DNA of 64,000 nucleotides from Halomonas halocynthiae DSM 14573 (GCF_000425725.1 NZ_KE384441.1:356062-420061); one strand, 5' to 3'; counted from the first letter of the stretch, positions 34,593 through 44,236 are shown. Numbers and translations: made by a program. Notes: generated by a model not told the origin, from the sequence alone.

Positions 34593-35611
34593 TGATACCT
34601 CACTTATCAAAGCCCCACCGTGAGGCGGGGCTTTGGCGTGTCATGGCTCTGTTGCTGCTACTGCTGGCCGTGACCGCCATTATCAGTGTGTTACTCGGTG
34701 CCGGAGAGGTCACGCCAGCGCGTGCTCTAGCGGTGTTAGTAGGACATGGCGATGATGAGGCCACCTTTGTTGTGGGTTCGCTTCGTGCGCCACGCACCCT
34801 GATCGGTATTGTTGTCGGGATATCCCTCGGCGTGGCTGGCGCGTTGTTGCAAGCGGTTTCGCGTAACCCGTTGGCAGAGCCTGGGCTGCTCGGAGTTAGT
34901 GCTGGCGCGGCCTTCGCGGTGGGAGTGGCTTTATGCTTGGGGGCTAGTGCGGCAACACTGCGTATCGCAGTCGGGCAGGTCGGGGCATTGCTCGGGTGTC
35001 TGGCGGTACTTAGCGTTGTACGACTGCGTGGCATGGGCAGTGACCCTGTTCGCCTGATATTGGCTGGTGCTGCTTTTTCTGCGCTGCTTGCCTCGCTGAC
35101 GTCGCTTTTATTGCTGTTTGACCAACGTGCCGCCGATGAAATTCGTTTCTGGGTTGTCGGTAGTTTAGCAGGGCGTCATGTAGACGATTTGTTGGCAATA
35201 CTCCCTAGCCTGGTTCTAGCGCTAGCGATTAGTGCCATCATCGCGCGTCCTTTAGCGGCTTTGGCCTTGGGCGAGCGCGTTGCCTCTGGCCTTGGCCATC
35301 ATCCGGGGCGTGTTCGCTTGCTGGTGGTTTTAGCGGTTGCGCTGATGGTTGGTGCGGCCACAGCGGTGGCCGGGCCAATCGCGTTTGTTGGCCTGGTCGT
35401 TCCTTTTGCGGCGCGTGCTTTGGCTGGGCCTGATGTGCGTCGTACGTTGTGGCTTTGCTTACCGCTAGGGCCGCTGATGGTGTTGGCGGCTGACATTATT
35501 TCGCGCCTGATAGTCGCTCCCTCAGAGCTGCCTATTGGCGTGTTAACGGCTTTAATTGGAGCGCCAGTGCTGGTAGTCGTGGTTCGAGCCCGGCGGTTGC
35601 CGACGCTTTAA
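34589..35611 (+). CDS. FecCD-family iron-siderophore permease (FepD-like)
   Basis: The 340-residue permease has about nine membrane segments, LRAPRTLIGIVVGISLGVAGALLQAVSRNPLAEPGLLGVSAGA as the FecCD signature, and VAGPIAFVGLVVP near the end. It starts inside the stop codon of the binding-protein gene (ATGA overlap), which couples their translation. It dimerises with the next permease to form the inner-membrane channel. The gene is of typical length for FepD. Confidence 0.92.
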   Translation: MMIPHLSKPHREAGLWRVMALLLLLLAVTAIISVLLGAGEVTPARALAVLVGHGDDEATFVVGSLRAPRTLIGIVVGISLGVAGALLQAVSRNPLAEPGLLGVSAGAAFAVGVALCLGASAATLRIAVGQVGALLGCLAVLSVVRLRGMGSDPVRLILAGAAFSALLASLTSLLLLFDQRAADEIRFWVVGSLAGRHVDDLLAILPSLVLALAISAIIARPLAALALGERVASGLGHHPGRVRLLVVLAVALMVGAATAVAGPIAFVGLVVPFAARALAGPDVRRTLWLCLPLGPLMVLAADIISRLIVAPSELPIGVLTALIGAPVLVVVVRARRLPTL

Positions 35612-35623
35612 AGGAGAACAGCA

Positions 35624-36712
35624 ATGGACGTGTGGACTCTGTGGGGGCGAACCTCGACGGCAGGTGAAGAGGCGCAATGCCTAAGCGCTCCTTCAGGTTA
35701 TTGGCAGTTCAGCATTGGCGCTGTGAGTGTATTGATTGAGCGCAGAGGGCTGTGGGTTAGTGGGCTGCTGTTGTCTGTATTACTGCTCGCATCGCTGGGC
35801 TATCTTGCATTAGGCACTGAGACGCTGTCGCTAGCGGCATTGTGGCCCGCCTTACAAGGGAATGGAGATCCTTTTTCGGTTTTTATTGTTCAAGAGTTAC
35901 GTTTACCACGTTTGGCAGCCGCCTGGTGGACTGGCGCTGCCTTTGCCGTGGCGGGCTGTCTGATGCAGACCCTAGCGCGTAACCGCTTGGCCACGCCTGG
36001 CATTATCGGCATTGATAATGGCGCCACCGCTTTTGCCGTGGCTTCGGTGGTTGGGCTGGGTGTGTCTCTGGCTCCTCCTGCCATGGCACTGATAGGCAGT
36101 GCCACTGCGGCCAGCATTACCTTTGGTTTAGCCAGTGGGAATGATACCCGAGGCTACCGCTTTATTGTTGCTGGAATCGGCATTGGTGCAGTGTTCGGGG
36201 CTGTCACTCAGTTGCTGTTGTCTCAGGTTGATATTGACAGTGCGAATGCTGCCTACCCATGGACTGTCGGCACGCTCAACGCGCGGTCTTTAGGCGCTGT
36301 GAACCTGCTTTTTGCAGGGCTGTTGCTGGGGTTGCCTGCAGCGATTGCGCTTGGCCGGTCGTTATCTGGCATGCGTTTTTCTGATGCGGTGGCCGCGGGC
36401 ATGGGGATTCCTTTGAAGCATCGCAGAATACAGGTGCTAACGCTTGCTGTGCTGCTTACTGCGTTGGCTGTGGCTGTGGCTGGCCCAGTCGGTATGGTGG
36501 GGCTAATTGGCCCCGAGATTGCCCGCTCGCTTTCTTCTCCGCGGGGAGTACCGCTGGTTGCTTCGGCGCTCGCTGGCGCACTGGTAATGGTATTGGCCGA
36601 CCTGGTTGGTCGCTTACTGTTGGCACCTGTCGAGCTACCCGTGGGTATTGTTACGGCTCTTGTTGGCGGCCCTTGGCTGCTATGTATTCTGCTGCGGCCA
36701 TCGAGGAGCTAA
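35624..36712 (+). CDS. FecCD-family iron-siderophore permease (FepG-like)
   Basis: The 362-residue permease has the FecCD signature LRLPRLAAAWWTGAAFAVAGCLMQTLARNRLATPGIIGIDNGA and VAVAGPVGMVGLIGPEIAR near the C-terminus. About 45 hydrophilic residues precede the first membrane segment, longer than usual; AAAGGAGAACAGCA supports the ATG at 35624, although an internal start could shorten it. It follows the first permease by 12 bp, and a second half of the transporter channel is expected from it. Confidence 0.9.
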   Translation: MDVWTLWGRTSTAGEEAQCLSAPSGYWQFSIGAVSVLIERRGLWVSGLLLSVLLLASLGYLALGTETLSLAALWPALQGNGDPFSVFIVQELRLPRLAAAWWTGAAFAVAGCLMQTLARNRLATPGIIGIDNGATAFAVASVVGLGVSLAPPAMALIGSATAASITFGLASGNDTRGYRFIVAGIGIGAVFGAVTQLLLSQVDIDSANAAYPWTVGTLNARSLGAVNLLFAGLLLGLPAAIALGRSLSGMRFSDAVAAGMGIPLKHRRIQVLTLAVLLTALAVAVAGPVGMVGLIGPEIARSLSSPRGVPLVASALAGALVMVLADLVGRLLLAPVELPVGIVTALVGGPWLLCILLRPSRS

Positions 36713-36720
36713 GGAGGAAC

Positions 36721-37518
36721 ATGTCTGCTCAACCGGCGTACCTACTGGAAGCCAAAGCGCTTTGTTTGGCTCATGGAAAAACAGCCGTTATCGATGCGCT
36801 GAACTTGACTCTTCCACCGGGGCGGGTAACGGCGATCGTCGGTCCTAATGGTTGTGGAAAATCAACGTTACTGGCAGGCCTGGCACGTTTGCATAGCCCG
36901 AATGAGGGAGCTGTGTGTCTTGATGGAGTGGATATTCAGCATTTGTCGGCACGAGATCTGGCCCAGCGCCTAGCCCTGTTACCACAAGAAGCCAGTGCGC
37001 CGGAGGGGCTGACAGTTGCCGATTTGGTGCGTTTTGGCCGACAGCCCCACCAGGGGTGGTTGCGCCAATGGTCGGTGGAAGACAGGCATGCTGTGGCCGA
37101 AGCGCTTTCTTCGGCAGGTCTTGACGAGCTGGCTGATCGCCCGTTAGAGGCGCTTTCCGGTGGTCAGCGGCAACGCGCCTGGATTGCAATGACCATTGCT
37201 CAACAGACTCCACTGCTGTTGTTGGATGAGCCTACGTCTGCCCTGGACCTGGGGCACCAGTTAGAGGTGTTTGAATTGATACGTTCGCTCGCGGGCCGTG
37301 GGCGAACAATTGGCGTGGTTCTCCACGACCTGGCTAGTGCTTGCCGCTACGCTGATCATCTTGTTGCCATGCGCGATGGCTGCATTGTGGCTCAAGGAGC
37401 ACCAGCTGATGTGGTGACTGAAGCACTAGTGGCAGAGTTATATGGTGTCGCCTGCACCCTGCTTCATGATCCATCGACAGGCGCTCCCATTCTTACGGGG
37501 CTACGTCGGCTGCCGTGA
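36721..37518 (+). CDS. Iron-siderophore ABC ATPase (FepC-like)
   Basis: The 265-residue ATPase shows Walker A GPNGCGKSTLL, Q loop ALLPQEASAPEGLTVADLVRFGR, signature LSGGQRQRAWIA, Walker B LLLLDEPTSALD and the His in GVVLHDLASA. This fits the FepC/FhuC group. AAGGAGGAAC precedes the ATG at 36721, 8 bp after the second permease gene. It powers import of the ferric siderophore. Confidence 0.92.
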   Translation: MSAQPAYLLEAKALCLAHGKTAVIDALNLTLPPGRVTAIVGPNGCGKSTLLAGLARLHSPNEGAVCLDGVDIQHLSARDLAQRLALLPQEASAPEGLTVADLVRFGRQPHQGWLRQWSVEDRHAVAEALSSAGLDELADRPLEALSGGQRQRAWIAMTIAQQTPLLLLDEPTSALDLGHQLEVFELIRSLAGRGRTIGVVLHDLASACRYADHLVAMRDGCIVAQGAPADVVTEALVAELYGVACTLLHDPSTGAPILTGLRRLP

Positions 37519-37599
37519 TTTTTTGCATTACGTTGTCATGTGGGTGGTCTTTGGTGGTGCAGACGGCGGGCAATCTGGAACAGTATAGGAGTGATAGGT

Positions 37600-38349
37600 A
37601 TGGGTAAGCCCATGACAAGAGAGTTGGAGGTATTACGCACGGCCCAATTGTCGCCGCATATGCGGCGTATTACGTTAGGAGGTGATGGTCTGGCAGACTT
37701 TCCAGCAGACCAGGAAAGTGCCTATATCAAACTGATATTTCCGCGTGGTAATGGGGAAAAACCGTTGATGCGGACCTACACTATTCGGCATCAGCGCGAG
37801 AGGGAAATTGATGTGGATTTTGTTCAGCATCACCCCATGGGGCCAGCATCTCGCTGGGCTGATAATGCAATGCCGGGTGATCGTATCTTGGTTGGCGGGC
37901 CTGGTGCGAAGAAGCTGGTTCAGCAGCAGGCCGATTGGTTCTTGCTGGTGGGTGATATGACAGCGTTGCCTGCACTCAGTGTTAACCTTGCCGCGCTACC
38001 TGACGAAGCCTGTGGCCATGCGGTGATCGAAATTCTGCACCCCGCAGACAAACAGTGCCTGGTACACCCTGAAAACGTGCAAATTCATTGGGTCATTAAC
38101 GCTCAGCCAAACCCTCTCGGCGCGCCTCTCTTAAACAAGGTACAGAGCTTGCCCTGGCTGAAAGGCCAGCCCGGAGTCTGGGCGGCCTGTGAGTTCGGAA
38201 CGATGCGTGCGTTGCGGCGCTGGTTAAAGCAGGCGCATGAGGTGCCTAAGTCGCACATGTATGTGTCGAGTTACTGGAAAATTGGCCAGACTGAGGATGG
38301 ACACAAGCTGGCCAAACAGCAGGATACGATGGCTGAGTCGGTGAGTTAG
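37600..38349 (+). CDS. Siderophore-interacting protein (ViuB/SIP flavin reductase)
   Basis: A 249-residue protein of the SIP/ViuB family: the FAD-binding part has MRRITLGGDGLADFP, MRTYTIRHQREREIDVDFVQH and GPASRWADNAMPGD, followed by a C-terminal half with DMTALPALSVNLAALP. These enzymes reduce the ferric siderophore in the cytoplasm to release iron. AGGAG is 8 nt upstream of the ATG at 37600. It follows the ABC ATPase gene by 81 bp, and its stop codon overlaps that of the convergent mutarotase gene by 4 nt. Confidence 0.9.
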   Translation: MGKPMTRELEVLRTAQLSPHMRRITLGGDGLADFPADQESAYIKLIFPRGNGEKPLMRTYTIRHQREREIDVDFVQHHPMGPASRWADNAMPGDRILVGGPGAKKLVQQQADWFLLVGDMTALPALSVNLAALPDEACGHAVIEILHPADKQCLVHPENVQIHWVINAQPNPLGAPLLNKVQSLPWLKGQPGVWAACEFGTMRALRRWLKQAHEVPKSHMYVSSYWKIGQTEDGHKLAKQQDTMAESVS

Positions 38350-39266
38350 GCTGTGTCGTCGCCGTCGTGTTGCGGCAGTTTGCTGTCCAGAGACAGGGTC
38401 GTGCCTAGCAGGTGTTGAGCACCGGGCACCAACCAGACTGGGTCAAGGCGCGTGTTGGCTGATTCAACGCAAAGAAAATGTCGCGCTGCTTCAGGTGAGG
38501 TGTCGGAGGGCGGCTGTTGCGCAGGGTGCCAGATAACGGCAGAGTCGCTGTTTTGGCGGGCGACTCGTAGGCGCTTTCTGCCATCATCCAGAATCAGTTC
38601 AGCGTTGGTGTGGTAAATGCGGTCAAGCCCACCACATACGGCGAGTTCGCCAACCTGCTCGCTTTGTGAAAAATCGTTGTGTTTATCCAGGTAGCGTGCC
38701 CCAGCAAGGCCTTTGATCTGGCAGGCAAAGGCATCGGCTACGGCTAGGTAGCTGTGTAGAGCGCCAGTTAGCTTCACGGGGGTTTCGCCGACATGCTCTG
38801 TAATTAACTCGACATGCAGGCGCTGGGCATTGGCCTGTATCAGCGCACGAGGCGTTAGTTGAGAGTGCAGGCGCTCAACGGGAGACAGGTGCAGCTCAAC
38901 GCCATCTTCATGTGGGTCTGCTGCGTCTAAGCGCCACTCAGCCAAGCGTGCGGGGCCATGCATTGGGCCTGAACGATCGGGTGACTCGTCAGCGGTGCGC
39001 TCGTCGGCAAACCACGGCCAGCACAATGGAATACCGCCGCGAATGGCACCGGGTAACGCCTGTGGTGTCGGTGTTACCCACAGCCAGCCACCAAGCGTGC
39101 TGTTAGACGGCGACGCGGGTAAATAATGCAGCACTTGGGCGCCTTGAAGAGATACCGCCAACTGGCCCCAGGGTTCATTGGCCAGCCACACTTGCCGTCC
39201 TTCCCAGTGTGCGAAACGCTGGCCGTCGGTGCCATCAATCAGCACTTGCAGGCTGTGTGGAATCAT
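38346..39266 (-). CDS. D-hexose-6-phosphate mutarotase (YeaD-like)
   Basis: The 306-residue protein resembles YeaD aldose-1-epimerase homologues, with LSLQGAQVLHYLPA-type start, GAIRGGIPLCWPWF, GPMHGPARLAEWRLD (a His-containing active-site segment) and VESANTRLDPVWLVPG. YeaD interconverts the anomers of glucose-6-phosphate. The ATG at 39266 (MIPHSLQ) is the natural start; the frame extends to 39305. It is the last of four genes on the minus strand that follow argE closely. Confidence 0.85.
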   Translation of the reverse strand: MIPHSLQVLIDGTDGQRFAHWEGRQVWLANEPWGQLAVSLQGAQVLHYLPASPSNSTLGGWLWVTPTPQALPGAIRGGIPLCWPWFADERTADESPDRSGPMHGPARLAEWRLDAADPHEDGVELHLSPVERLHSQLTPRALIQANAQRLHVELITEHVGETPVKLTGALHSYLAVADAFACQIKGLAGARYLDKHNDFSQSEQVGELAVCGGLDRIYHTNAELILDDGRKRLRVARQNSDSAVIWHPAQQPPSDTSPEAARHFLCVESANTRLDPVWLVPGAQHLLGTTLSLDSKLPQHDGDDTA

Positions 39267-39322
39267 AACCTTAATCCTTCTATTGTGCCGTTCACGTATT
39301 GCCAACGGTCAGTGGTCAGAAT

Positions 39323-41248
39323 TTACGTGGGTGACGCGGCTTTCAGTGCCGCTAACTGGCGAGAAAGCGTGTTGATATTTTCAATAATCCCATTAAGAAA
39401 TGGGTTGTCTGAGGGGGGCTCGCTTGCTTTCAGCCGGTGATGATCGGTAGTTATCATCTGCATATGCGTTGCCAGTAACTCGACACACTGGTGATCAAGT
39501 GGTGACTCATCTGGCCGTGTGTTTTCAATATAAATGGTGATGCGGTCAGCAAGACGTTCCGTTGCCACAATCACGGGAAACCATTGCGCGGCTTCTTTGT
39601 TAGCCGGGGGTGGTTCAGACAGTTGCCTTTGCAGCTGTATACGCAGGTTAGAGAGTTTGCTGTAGACCTCAAAACGCAGGCTCTTTGATGCATCCGGGTC
39701 AGCACGACAAGCCATCAAGAAATAATCAGACATCGTCTTCATTGCAATAGTGTAAGCACCTGATAACTGCTTTTCATGGGTTTTTGGCCAAATAAAATAG
39801 CCAAAAATCAAAACAATTCCACCGCCGATTGCGGTATCTGTCAGTCGCTGCCCCGCATAGTTAATAGTCGCCGTGCCTGGTGCCACCAAGTCGACAAGAA
39901 TTAATACCAGCGGTGTAATAAAAACAGACAGCAAGGCATACGATTTCAGCATGGCCCAAGGCATGCAGCTTGCCAGTATAACCAAGGCTATTAGTAGCGC
40001 AGAGCCCTTAGGAATTACCATCAACATGACTGTGCCGATAATGACTCCGATAGTTGTGCCAAGTGTGCGCAATACTGCTCGCACAAATACCGAGCCAAGT
40101 TCCGGTCTCATGACCAGCGATACGGTCAGCGGAACCCAATACCAATGATTGCTGTGAACAACAAACTGTGCGGAAAAAGCCAGCCCCATACAGAGGGCCA
40201 GTTTGGCGGCAACGCTAATAACCTCAGGGCCAACAATTAAGTGACTTAAGGCTAAGGCTGGGGTTCGATGTCTGGCTGAAAAAGGCGCTATAGGTGCGGT
40301 TTGTGAAGAGGTGTGGTTTTTCAACGAGCCTGCAACAATGAGGCTATCAGACAAGTCGATGATTCGCTCACCCAGTCGGCTATCAGGCAACTGGGTAGCC
40401 GGGCAGGCAGGTAGCCTATGGTGGTGTTGAACTGACTGAGCTGCCGCTTGTAACCAGCTTGCTGCGGCTGATAGGTGTTTTGTGTTGTTATTTGCCAGCA
40501 CAGAAGAAAATATTGCGTCACCTGCCTGAAGAATATCAGCATTGATTTTATTTTCTTTTGAGCGAGTCGTATTAGCAGAGCGATGGTCTAGCAACATGCC
40601 ATACAGCACGTTGTACTTGTCGATAGCCACGCGCCTTTTTTCTTCAATGGCTTTGTTGTCTGCCTCACGTTTGATACCAGAAGAACGTGCCGCTGCCAAT
40701 GCCGATAATGCTGAGAGGTATTCGGCGAGTTGTTGGCGCTGAGGGCGTCTTTTATCTATCAGTGCTTCAGTAGCAAGCAGCAGTGCATAAAAGAGGGTGC
40801 CCAGCAGAAACAGGCCGCTTATCTTCCAGAATGCAATGACAGCATGAAGCTCTGGTGCCAGACCATAGGTTACCGATGCGGTAAGTAATGCCTGTAATGT
40901 GCCCTTGGAATAGGCCGCGCCATAGCTGTTGACAATGCCTGCAATGAAAGCCAAGAAGCTTAGGATAATAATTGCGGTAATTGATGGAAGAAACCACAAA
41001 TAGCCGGCCAGAAAACCCAAACACCCGATAAGTGAAGAAATAAACGTATTTCGAAACAGCGAACGATAAGACCCGACTCCCTCGCCAGAAGACTGAAGCA
41101 TGACAGCGATTGCCATCCACATGAAAATCAACGCATGGTCAGTAAAATAGCCCAGCGTCAGAGGTATGCCTAGGCCAAGGCTGATACGCACACTGCGATT
41201 AACCGGCCACTTGGCCGGTGTTAGTTTAAGTAGGTTTTTCAGCCACAT
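39323..41248 (-). CDS. FUSC-family inner-membrane transporter
   Basis: The 641-residue protein has two blocks of membrane segments (about residues 20-165 and 335-475), each followed by a soluble helical region, the architecture of FUSC/YccS/AaeB-like proteins. The conserved motif is visible in HSNHWYWVPLTVSLVMRPELGSVFVRAVLRTLGTTIGVIIG. AaeB exports aromatic carboxylic acids; the substrate here is not known. The ATG at 41248 lies 5 bp after the upstream amidotransferase gene, so the genes are coupled; a GTG at 41260 would overlap it. Confidence 0.85.
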   Translation of the reverse strand: MWLKNLLKLTPAKWPVNRSVRISLGLGIPLTLGYFTDHALIFMWMAIAVMLQSSGEGVGSYRSLFRNTFISSLIGCLGFLAGYLWFLPSITAIIILSFLAFIAGIVNSYGAAYSKGTLQALLTASVTYGLAPELHAVIAFWKISGLFLLGTLFYALLLATEALIDKRRPQRQQLAEYLSALSALAAARSSGIKREADNKAIEEKRRVAIDKYNVLYGMLLDHRSANTTRSKENKINADILQAGDAIFSSVLANNNTKHLSAAASWLQAAAQSVQHHHRLPACPATQLPDSRLGERIIDLSDSLIVAGSLKNHTSSQTAPIAPFSARHRTPALALSHLIVGPEVISVAAKLALCMGLAFSAQFVVHSNHWYWVPLTVSLVMRPELGSVFVRAVLRTLGTTIGVIIGTVMLMVIPKGSALLIALVILASCMPWAMLKSYALLSVFITPLVLILVDLVAPGTATINYAGQRLTDTAIGGGIVLIFGYFIWPKTHEKQLSGAYTIAMKTMSDYFLMACRADPDASKSLRFEVYSKLSNLRIQLQRQLSEPPPANKEAAQWFPVIVATERLADRITIYIENTRPDESPLDHQCVELLATHMQMITTDHHRLKASEPPSDNPFLNGIIENINTLSRQLAALKAASPT

Positions 41249-41252
41249 ATCG

Positions 41253-42059
41253 TTAGCCACGCTTTGGAAGAAAGGGTCTTATTTCTGCTCGGCTCGGTAT
41301 TTCCAGCGCTGCTTTTCTCTTGCTGAGGTTAAGGCTGCACATGAGTTCGGCAAACCGGACCAGTAAGCTGGCAGACTGCGGCGTTTCTTGAACGTCGTGC
41401 AGTAGCTGCTCGGGGTTTTCGCCTTGCTGGCGCATGGCGTCGGTTTGGCGCATCAGGTAAGCGCGCATGACAGCAGCGTTAAACTCGGGATGAAACTGAA
41501 CACTCCATTGCCTGGGGCCATAGCGTAGCGCCTGATTAGCATCAAACTCATTGGCAGCTAGTACGCTGGCATCGCTGGGTGCTGTGAGGACTGACTGGGC
41601 ATGGGTTAGCTGGGCGACAAAGGGCGTTGGCAGTATGCCTAGCAGTGGGTCATGACGACCGGCGTCGGTTAGCATGATATGTCGACTGCCTGACTCCCGC
41701 CCAGCTGGATTATAGTCGCTGACGCCGTCAAACGCAGAGGCCATCAGCTGGTGGCCATAGCACACACCGAGCATGGCGATATTACGTTGGCGAACGTGTC
41801 TCAGCCAGGGTTTGAGTGCCTCGCTCCAGGGTTCGGCATCGCTCACCATGGCATGAGACCCAGTAATGATGAGGCCGTCTTTATCGTTCAACGCAGGCGG
41901 CTCGCCATCATAACGGGCGTCGTATACAGCAAGCTCCAGTTCAGGGTGGCTGTCAGCCAGAGGGCTTAGTGCAGCAAGAAAGCGTGCGTCGAAATCACCG
42001 TGGTCGGCAACTACCTCGGGAAAGGCGTCACCGGTTTTGATAATCCATAACGTTGGCAT
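41253..42059 (-). CDS. Class I glutamine amidotransferase-fold protein (GuaA-like)
   Basis: The 268-residue protein has the class I amidotransferase triad: nucleophile Cys in MLGVCYGHQLMA and His/Glu in QFHPEFNAAV. The fold is that of stand-alone GATase1 proteins resembling the amidase part of GMP synthase. It hydrolyses an amide bond of a glutamine-like or gamma-glutamyl compound, but no partner synthetase is encoded here. It lies 1 bp after argE and 4 bp before the FUSC gene, so the three are co-transcribed. The substrate is unknown. Confidence 0.85.
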   Translation of the reverse strand: MPTLWIIKTGDAFPEVVADHGDFDARFLAALSPLADSHPELELAVYDARYDGEPPALNDKDGLIITGSHAMVSDAEPWSEALKPWLRHVRQRNIAMLGVCYGHQLMASAFDGVSDYNPAGRESGSRHIMLTDAGRHDPLLGILPTPFVAQLTHAQSVLTAPSDASVLAANEFDANQALRYGPRQWSVQFHPEFNAAVMRAYLMRQTDAMRQQGENPEQLLHDVQETPQSASLLVRFAELMCSLNLSKRKAALEIPSRAEIRPFLPKRG

Positions 42060-42060
42060 G

Positions 42061-43218
42061 TCAGTTATCCATTACCAGTCGGCTACCCAGTTTGCGCATG
42101 AAATCGCTGGCGGCCAGAAGTTGTGTCTGTTCGATGTACTCATTTGGCTGATGCGCCTGAGCGATACTCCCCGGACCGCAGATTACCGTCGCGAGTCCCT
42201 GGCGCTGAAACTGGCCAGCTTCAGTCGCATAGGCCACGGCGCTTGTGGGCTGATCGCCCAGTAGCTCGGTACATAGCGCGAGTGCCTGTGTGTTGTCTCG
42301 GTTGGCCAGTGCTGGCACGGTATCGACAAGGCGCTCAGTATGAATTTGGCAGTTTGGTGAGCGGGTCTGCATGTCGGCTTCCAAGGTTGCTGCGTAGTTG
42401 CTCACTCGGGCCAGAAGATCGTCGAAGTGGTCGCTTGGGAGGTGGCGAATTTCCCAGTCAAACTGGCATTCGCGAGCCATGATATTGATTGCCGTGCCGC
42501 CTTGAATTTTGCCGACATGCAAGCTGGAATGTGCCACGTTGAATGCGTCGTCAACGCGGCCTTCGGTGCGCAGTTCAGCCATTATGTCTTCGATGCGAGT
42601 GACCAAGCGGGCGGCCACATGAATGGCTGACACTCCTTGGTTCACTTGGCTGGAGTGAGCTTCCAGGCCAGTGACGGTGGTGCGCAGATTAGTGCTGCCT
42701 TTTTGTGCGACTACCGGCTGCATTAGGGTTGGCTCACCGACAATAACGGTGGCTGGGCGAGGGTGGTCACGCATTAAATGCTCGATCATGCGCGGTGCGC
42801 CAAGGCAGCCGACTTCTTCGTCGTAGGAGAGTGCTAAGTATATTGGCTTGTTTAGCTCCAGCATGACCCAGCGAGGCACCTCGGCCAGCGCACAGGCAAT
42901 AAAGCCTTTCATGTCGCAGGTGCCGCGCCCATACAGATGACCATCACCGCCATCGGTAAGTGCGAAGGGGTCGCTAGACCACGGCTGACCATCCACGGGG
43001 ACCACATCGGTATGGCCTGAAAGAACCACGCCACCCTCAACCGCGGGGCCAATACGCGCTAGCAGGTTGGCCTTGCGGCCGTCATCATTGGCCGTTCTCC
43101 ATGACTCTACGCCATGGCGTTTTAGCCACTGCTCAATAAAATCAATTAGCTCCAGGTTAGAGTCACGCGATACTGTGGCAAAGCCCACCAGGCGTTCAAG
43201 CATCTCGACGGCGGTCAT
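42061..43218 (-). CDS. argE: Acetylornithine deacetylase-like M20 peptidase (ArgE)
   Basis: The 385-residue protein has the M20 metallopeptidase motifs LSGHTDVVPVDGQ, RGTCDMKGFIACALAE and LSYDEEVGCLGA, with the dimerisation domain from about 175 to 290 and a late zinc-binding His in GPGSIAQAHQPNEYI. This is close to ArgE proteins that deacetylate N-acetylornithine. AAGGAAAACCCC before the ATG at 43218 is a good site; the frame continues to 43833 but that extension is low-complexity and unlikely to be coding. It heads a four-gene minus-strand operon, which is not the usual arginine context, so another N-acyl substrate is possible. Confidence 0.85.
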   Translation of the reverse strand: MTAVEMLERLVGFATVSRDSNLELIDFIEQWLKRHGVESWRTANDDGRKANLLARIGPAVEGGVVLSGHTDVVPVDGQPWSSDPFALTDGGDGHLYGRGTCDMKGFIACALAEVPRWVMLELNKPIYLALSYDEEVGCLGAPRMIEHLMRDHPRPATVIVGEPTLMQPVVAQKGSTNLRTTVTGLEAHSSQVNQGVSAIHVAARLVTRIEDIMAELRTEGRVDDAFNVAHSSLHVGKIQGGTAINIMARECQFDWEIRHLPSDHFDDLLARVSNYAATLEADMQTRSPNCQIHTERLVDTVPALANRDNTQALALCTELLGDQPTSAVAYATEAGQFQRQGLATVICGPGSIAQAHQPNEYIEQTQLLAASDFMRKLGSRLVMDN

Positions 43219-43624
43219 GGGGTTTTCCTTTGATGAAGTTAACGGGAGACTATCACGCGGCGCGGGGCGTTGTCGGGGCGACTGGTGACGATACAATAGC
43301 GTAATGACTCGGCTGAAGCGGGGGAAGTTCAGCCGTGGATAGTCACCGTTGTTAGAAGCAGCGAGTAGAAACTGAGCCAAAGCTAAATGATGACGCCAGC
43401 ACGGCATGAATGGAACCTTTGCTCCACGTGACAGCGCTGCCTGTAGCGCTAACTGGCGGAGCAGGTTGCCCACCGCGAGCCGACACGCCTGGCTGACCGT
43501 TTGGCATCGCGGCGCAGCGGTTGGACGAGGTAGAATAGACGTTGGTGTTATGAGTTTCTCAGTGCTTTCTTTCTTCTTTTTCCTTTCTTTCTGCTGACGT
43601 AATAGCCTGTTGCGAGATCTGTTA
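43219..43624. other. Divergent intergenic region argE-DUF1415 with polypyrimidine tract
   Basis: A 406-base gap between divergent genes. The only notable feature is a 28-nt run of pyrimidines (43565-43592) shortly before the DUF1415 start. No small gene, repeat or good promoter pair is supported. Confidence 0.5.
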
Positions 43625-44170
43625 ATGAGCCAAACTGCTGCCTGTCCACTTGCCGCGTCCCGTGCCTGGGTCGAGTCTTTTGTTGTTAAACATGATATTT
43701 GTCCGTTTGCCAAGCGGGAGCTTGAGCATAACTCCGTTCGTTTTGTGGCACTGCCTGCCAGTGACCCTGTTGAAGCGATGCAAGGGCTAATCGAGGAATG
43801 TCGGCGGCTGGATAGCGAGCCTGACATACACACGACCTTGATTGTGTTGAGTGACGGCGTGAATGACTTTGACGATTACCTTGACTTACTCGGGCTGGCC
43901 GAAGCGCTGATGGAGGACCAGGGCTATGACGGCACCTACCAGCTAGCCAGTTTCCACCCTGATTATTGCTTTGACGGTGTTGAGGAAGACGATGCCGCTA
44001 ACTACACCAATCGCTCGCCGTGGCCCATGTTTCATATCTTGCGTGAAGCGAGTATCGAAGGTGCGTTGAAACACTACCCTGACTCAGAAAATATCCCTCT
44101 GCGTAACGAACAGCAAATGCGCGACATTGGACGCCAACAGTTAGCTGAGTGGCTGCACGCGTTGCGTTAA
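43625..44170 (+). CDS. DUF1415 family protein
   Basis: The 181-residue cytoplasmic protein matches DUF1415: ASRAWVESFVVKHDICPFAKREL near the N-terminus, then FDDYLDLLGLAEALMEDQGYDGTYQLASFHPDYCF and NRSPWPMFHILREASI. The function of the family is unknown. The ATG at 43625 (MSQTAA) has no strong Shine-Dalgarno sequence; an alternative ATG at 43610 exists. Two of its cysteines (ICPF and DYCF) are conserved-looking. Confidence 0.85.
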   Translation: MSQTAACPLAASRAWVESFVVKHDICPFAKRELEHNSVRFVALPASDPVEAMQGLIEECRRLDSEPDIHTTLIVLSDGVNDFDDYLDLLGLAEALMEDQGYDGTYQLASFHPDYCFDGVEEDDAANYTNRSPWPMFHILREASIEGALKHYPDSENIPLRNEQQMRDIGRQQLAEWLHALR

Positions 44171-44236
44171 ATGTCATTCGGCGCAGTTTACTCGGCTCAG
44201 TGAGAAGGTCGTGTTAAACAAGGCAAAGGCAGCGTT

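Noticed and set aside
42061..43833. N-terminal extension of argE by about 205 residues
   Set aside because: No ribosome binding site, low-complexity composition and no family match; the ATG at 43218 has a good site and gives the usual ArgE length.
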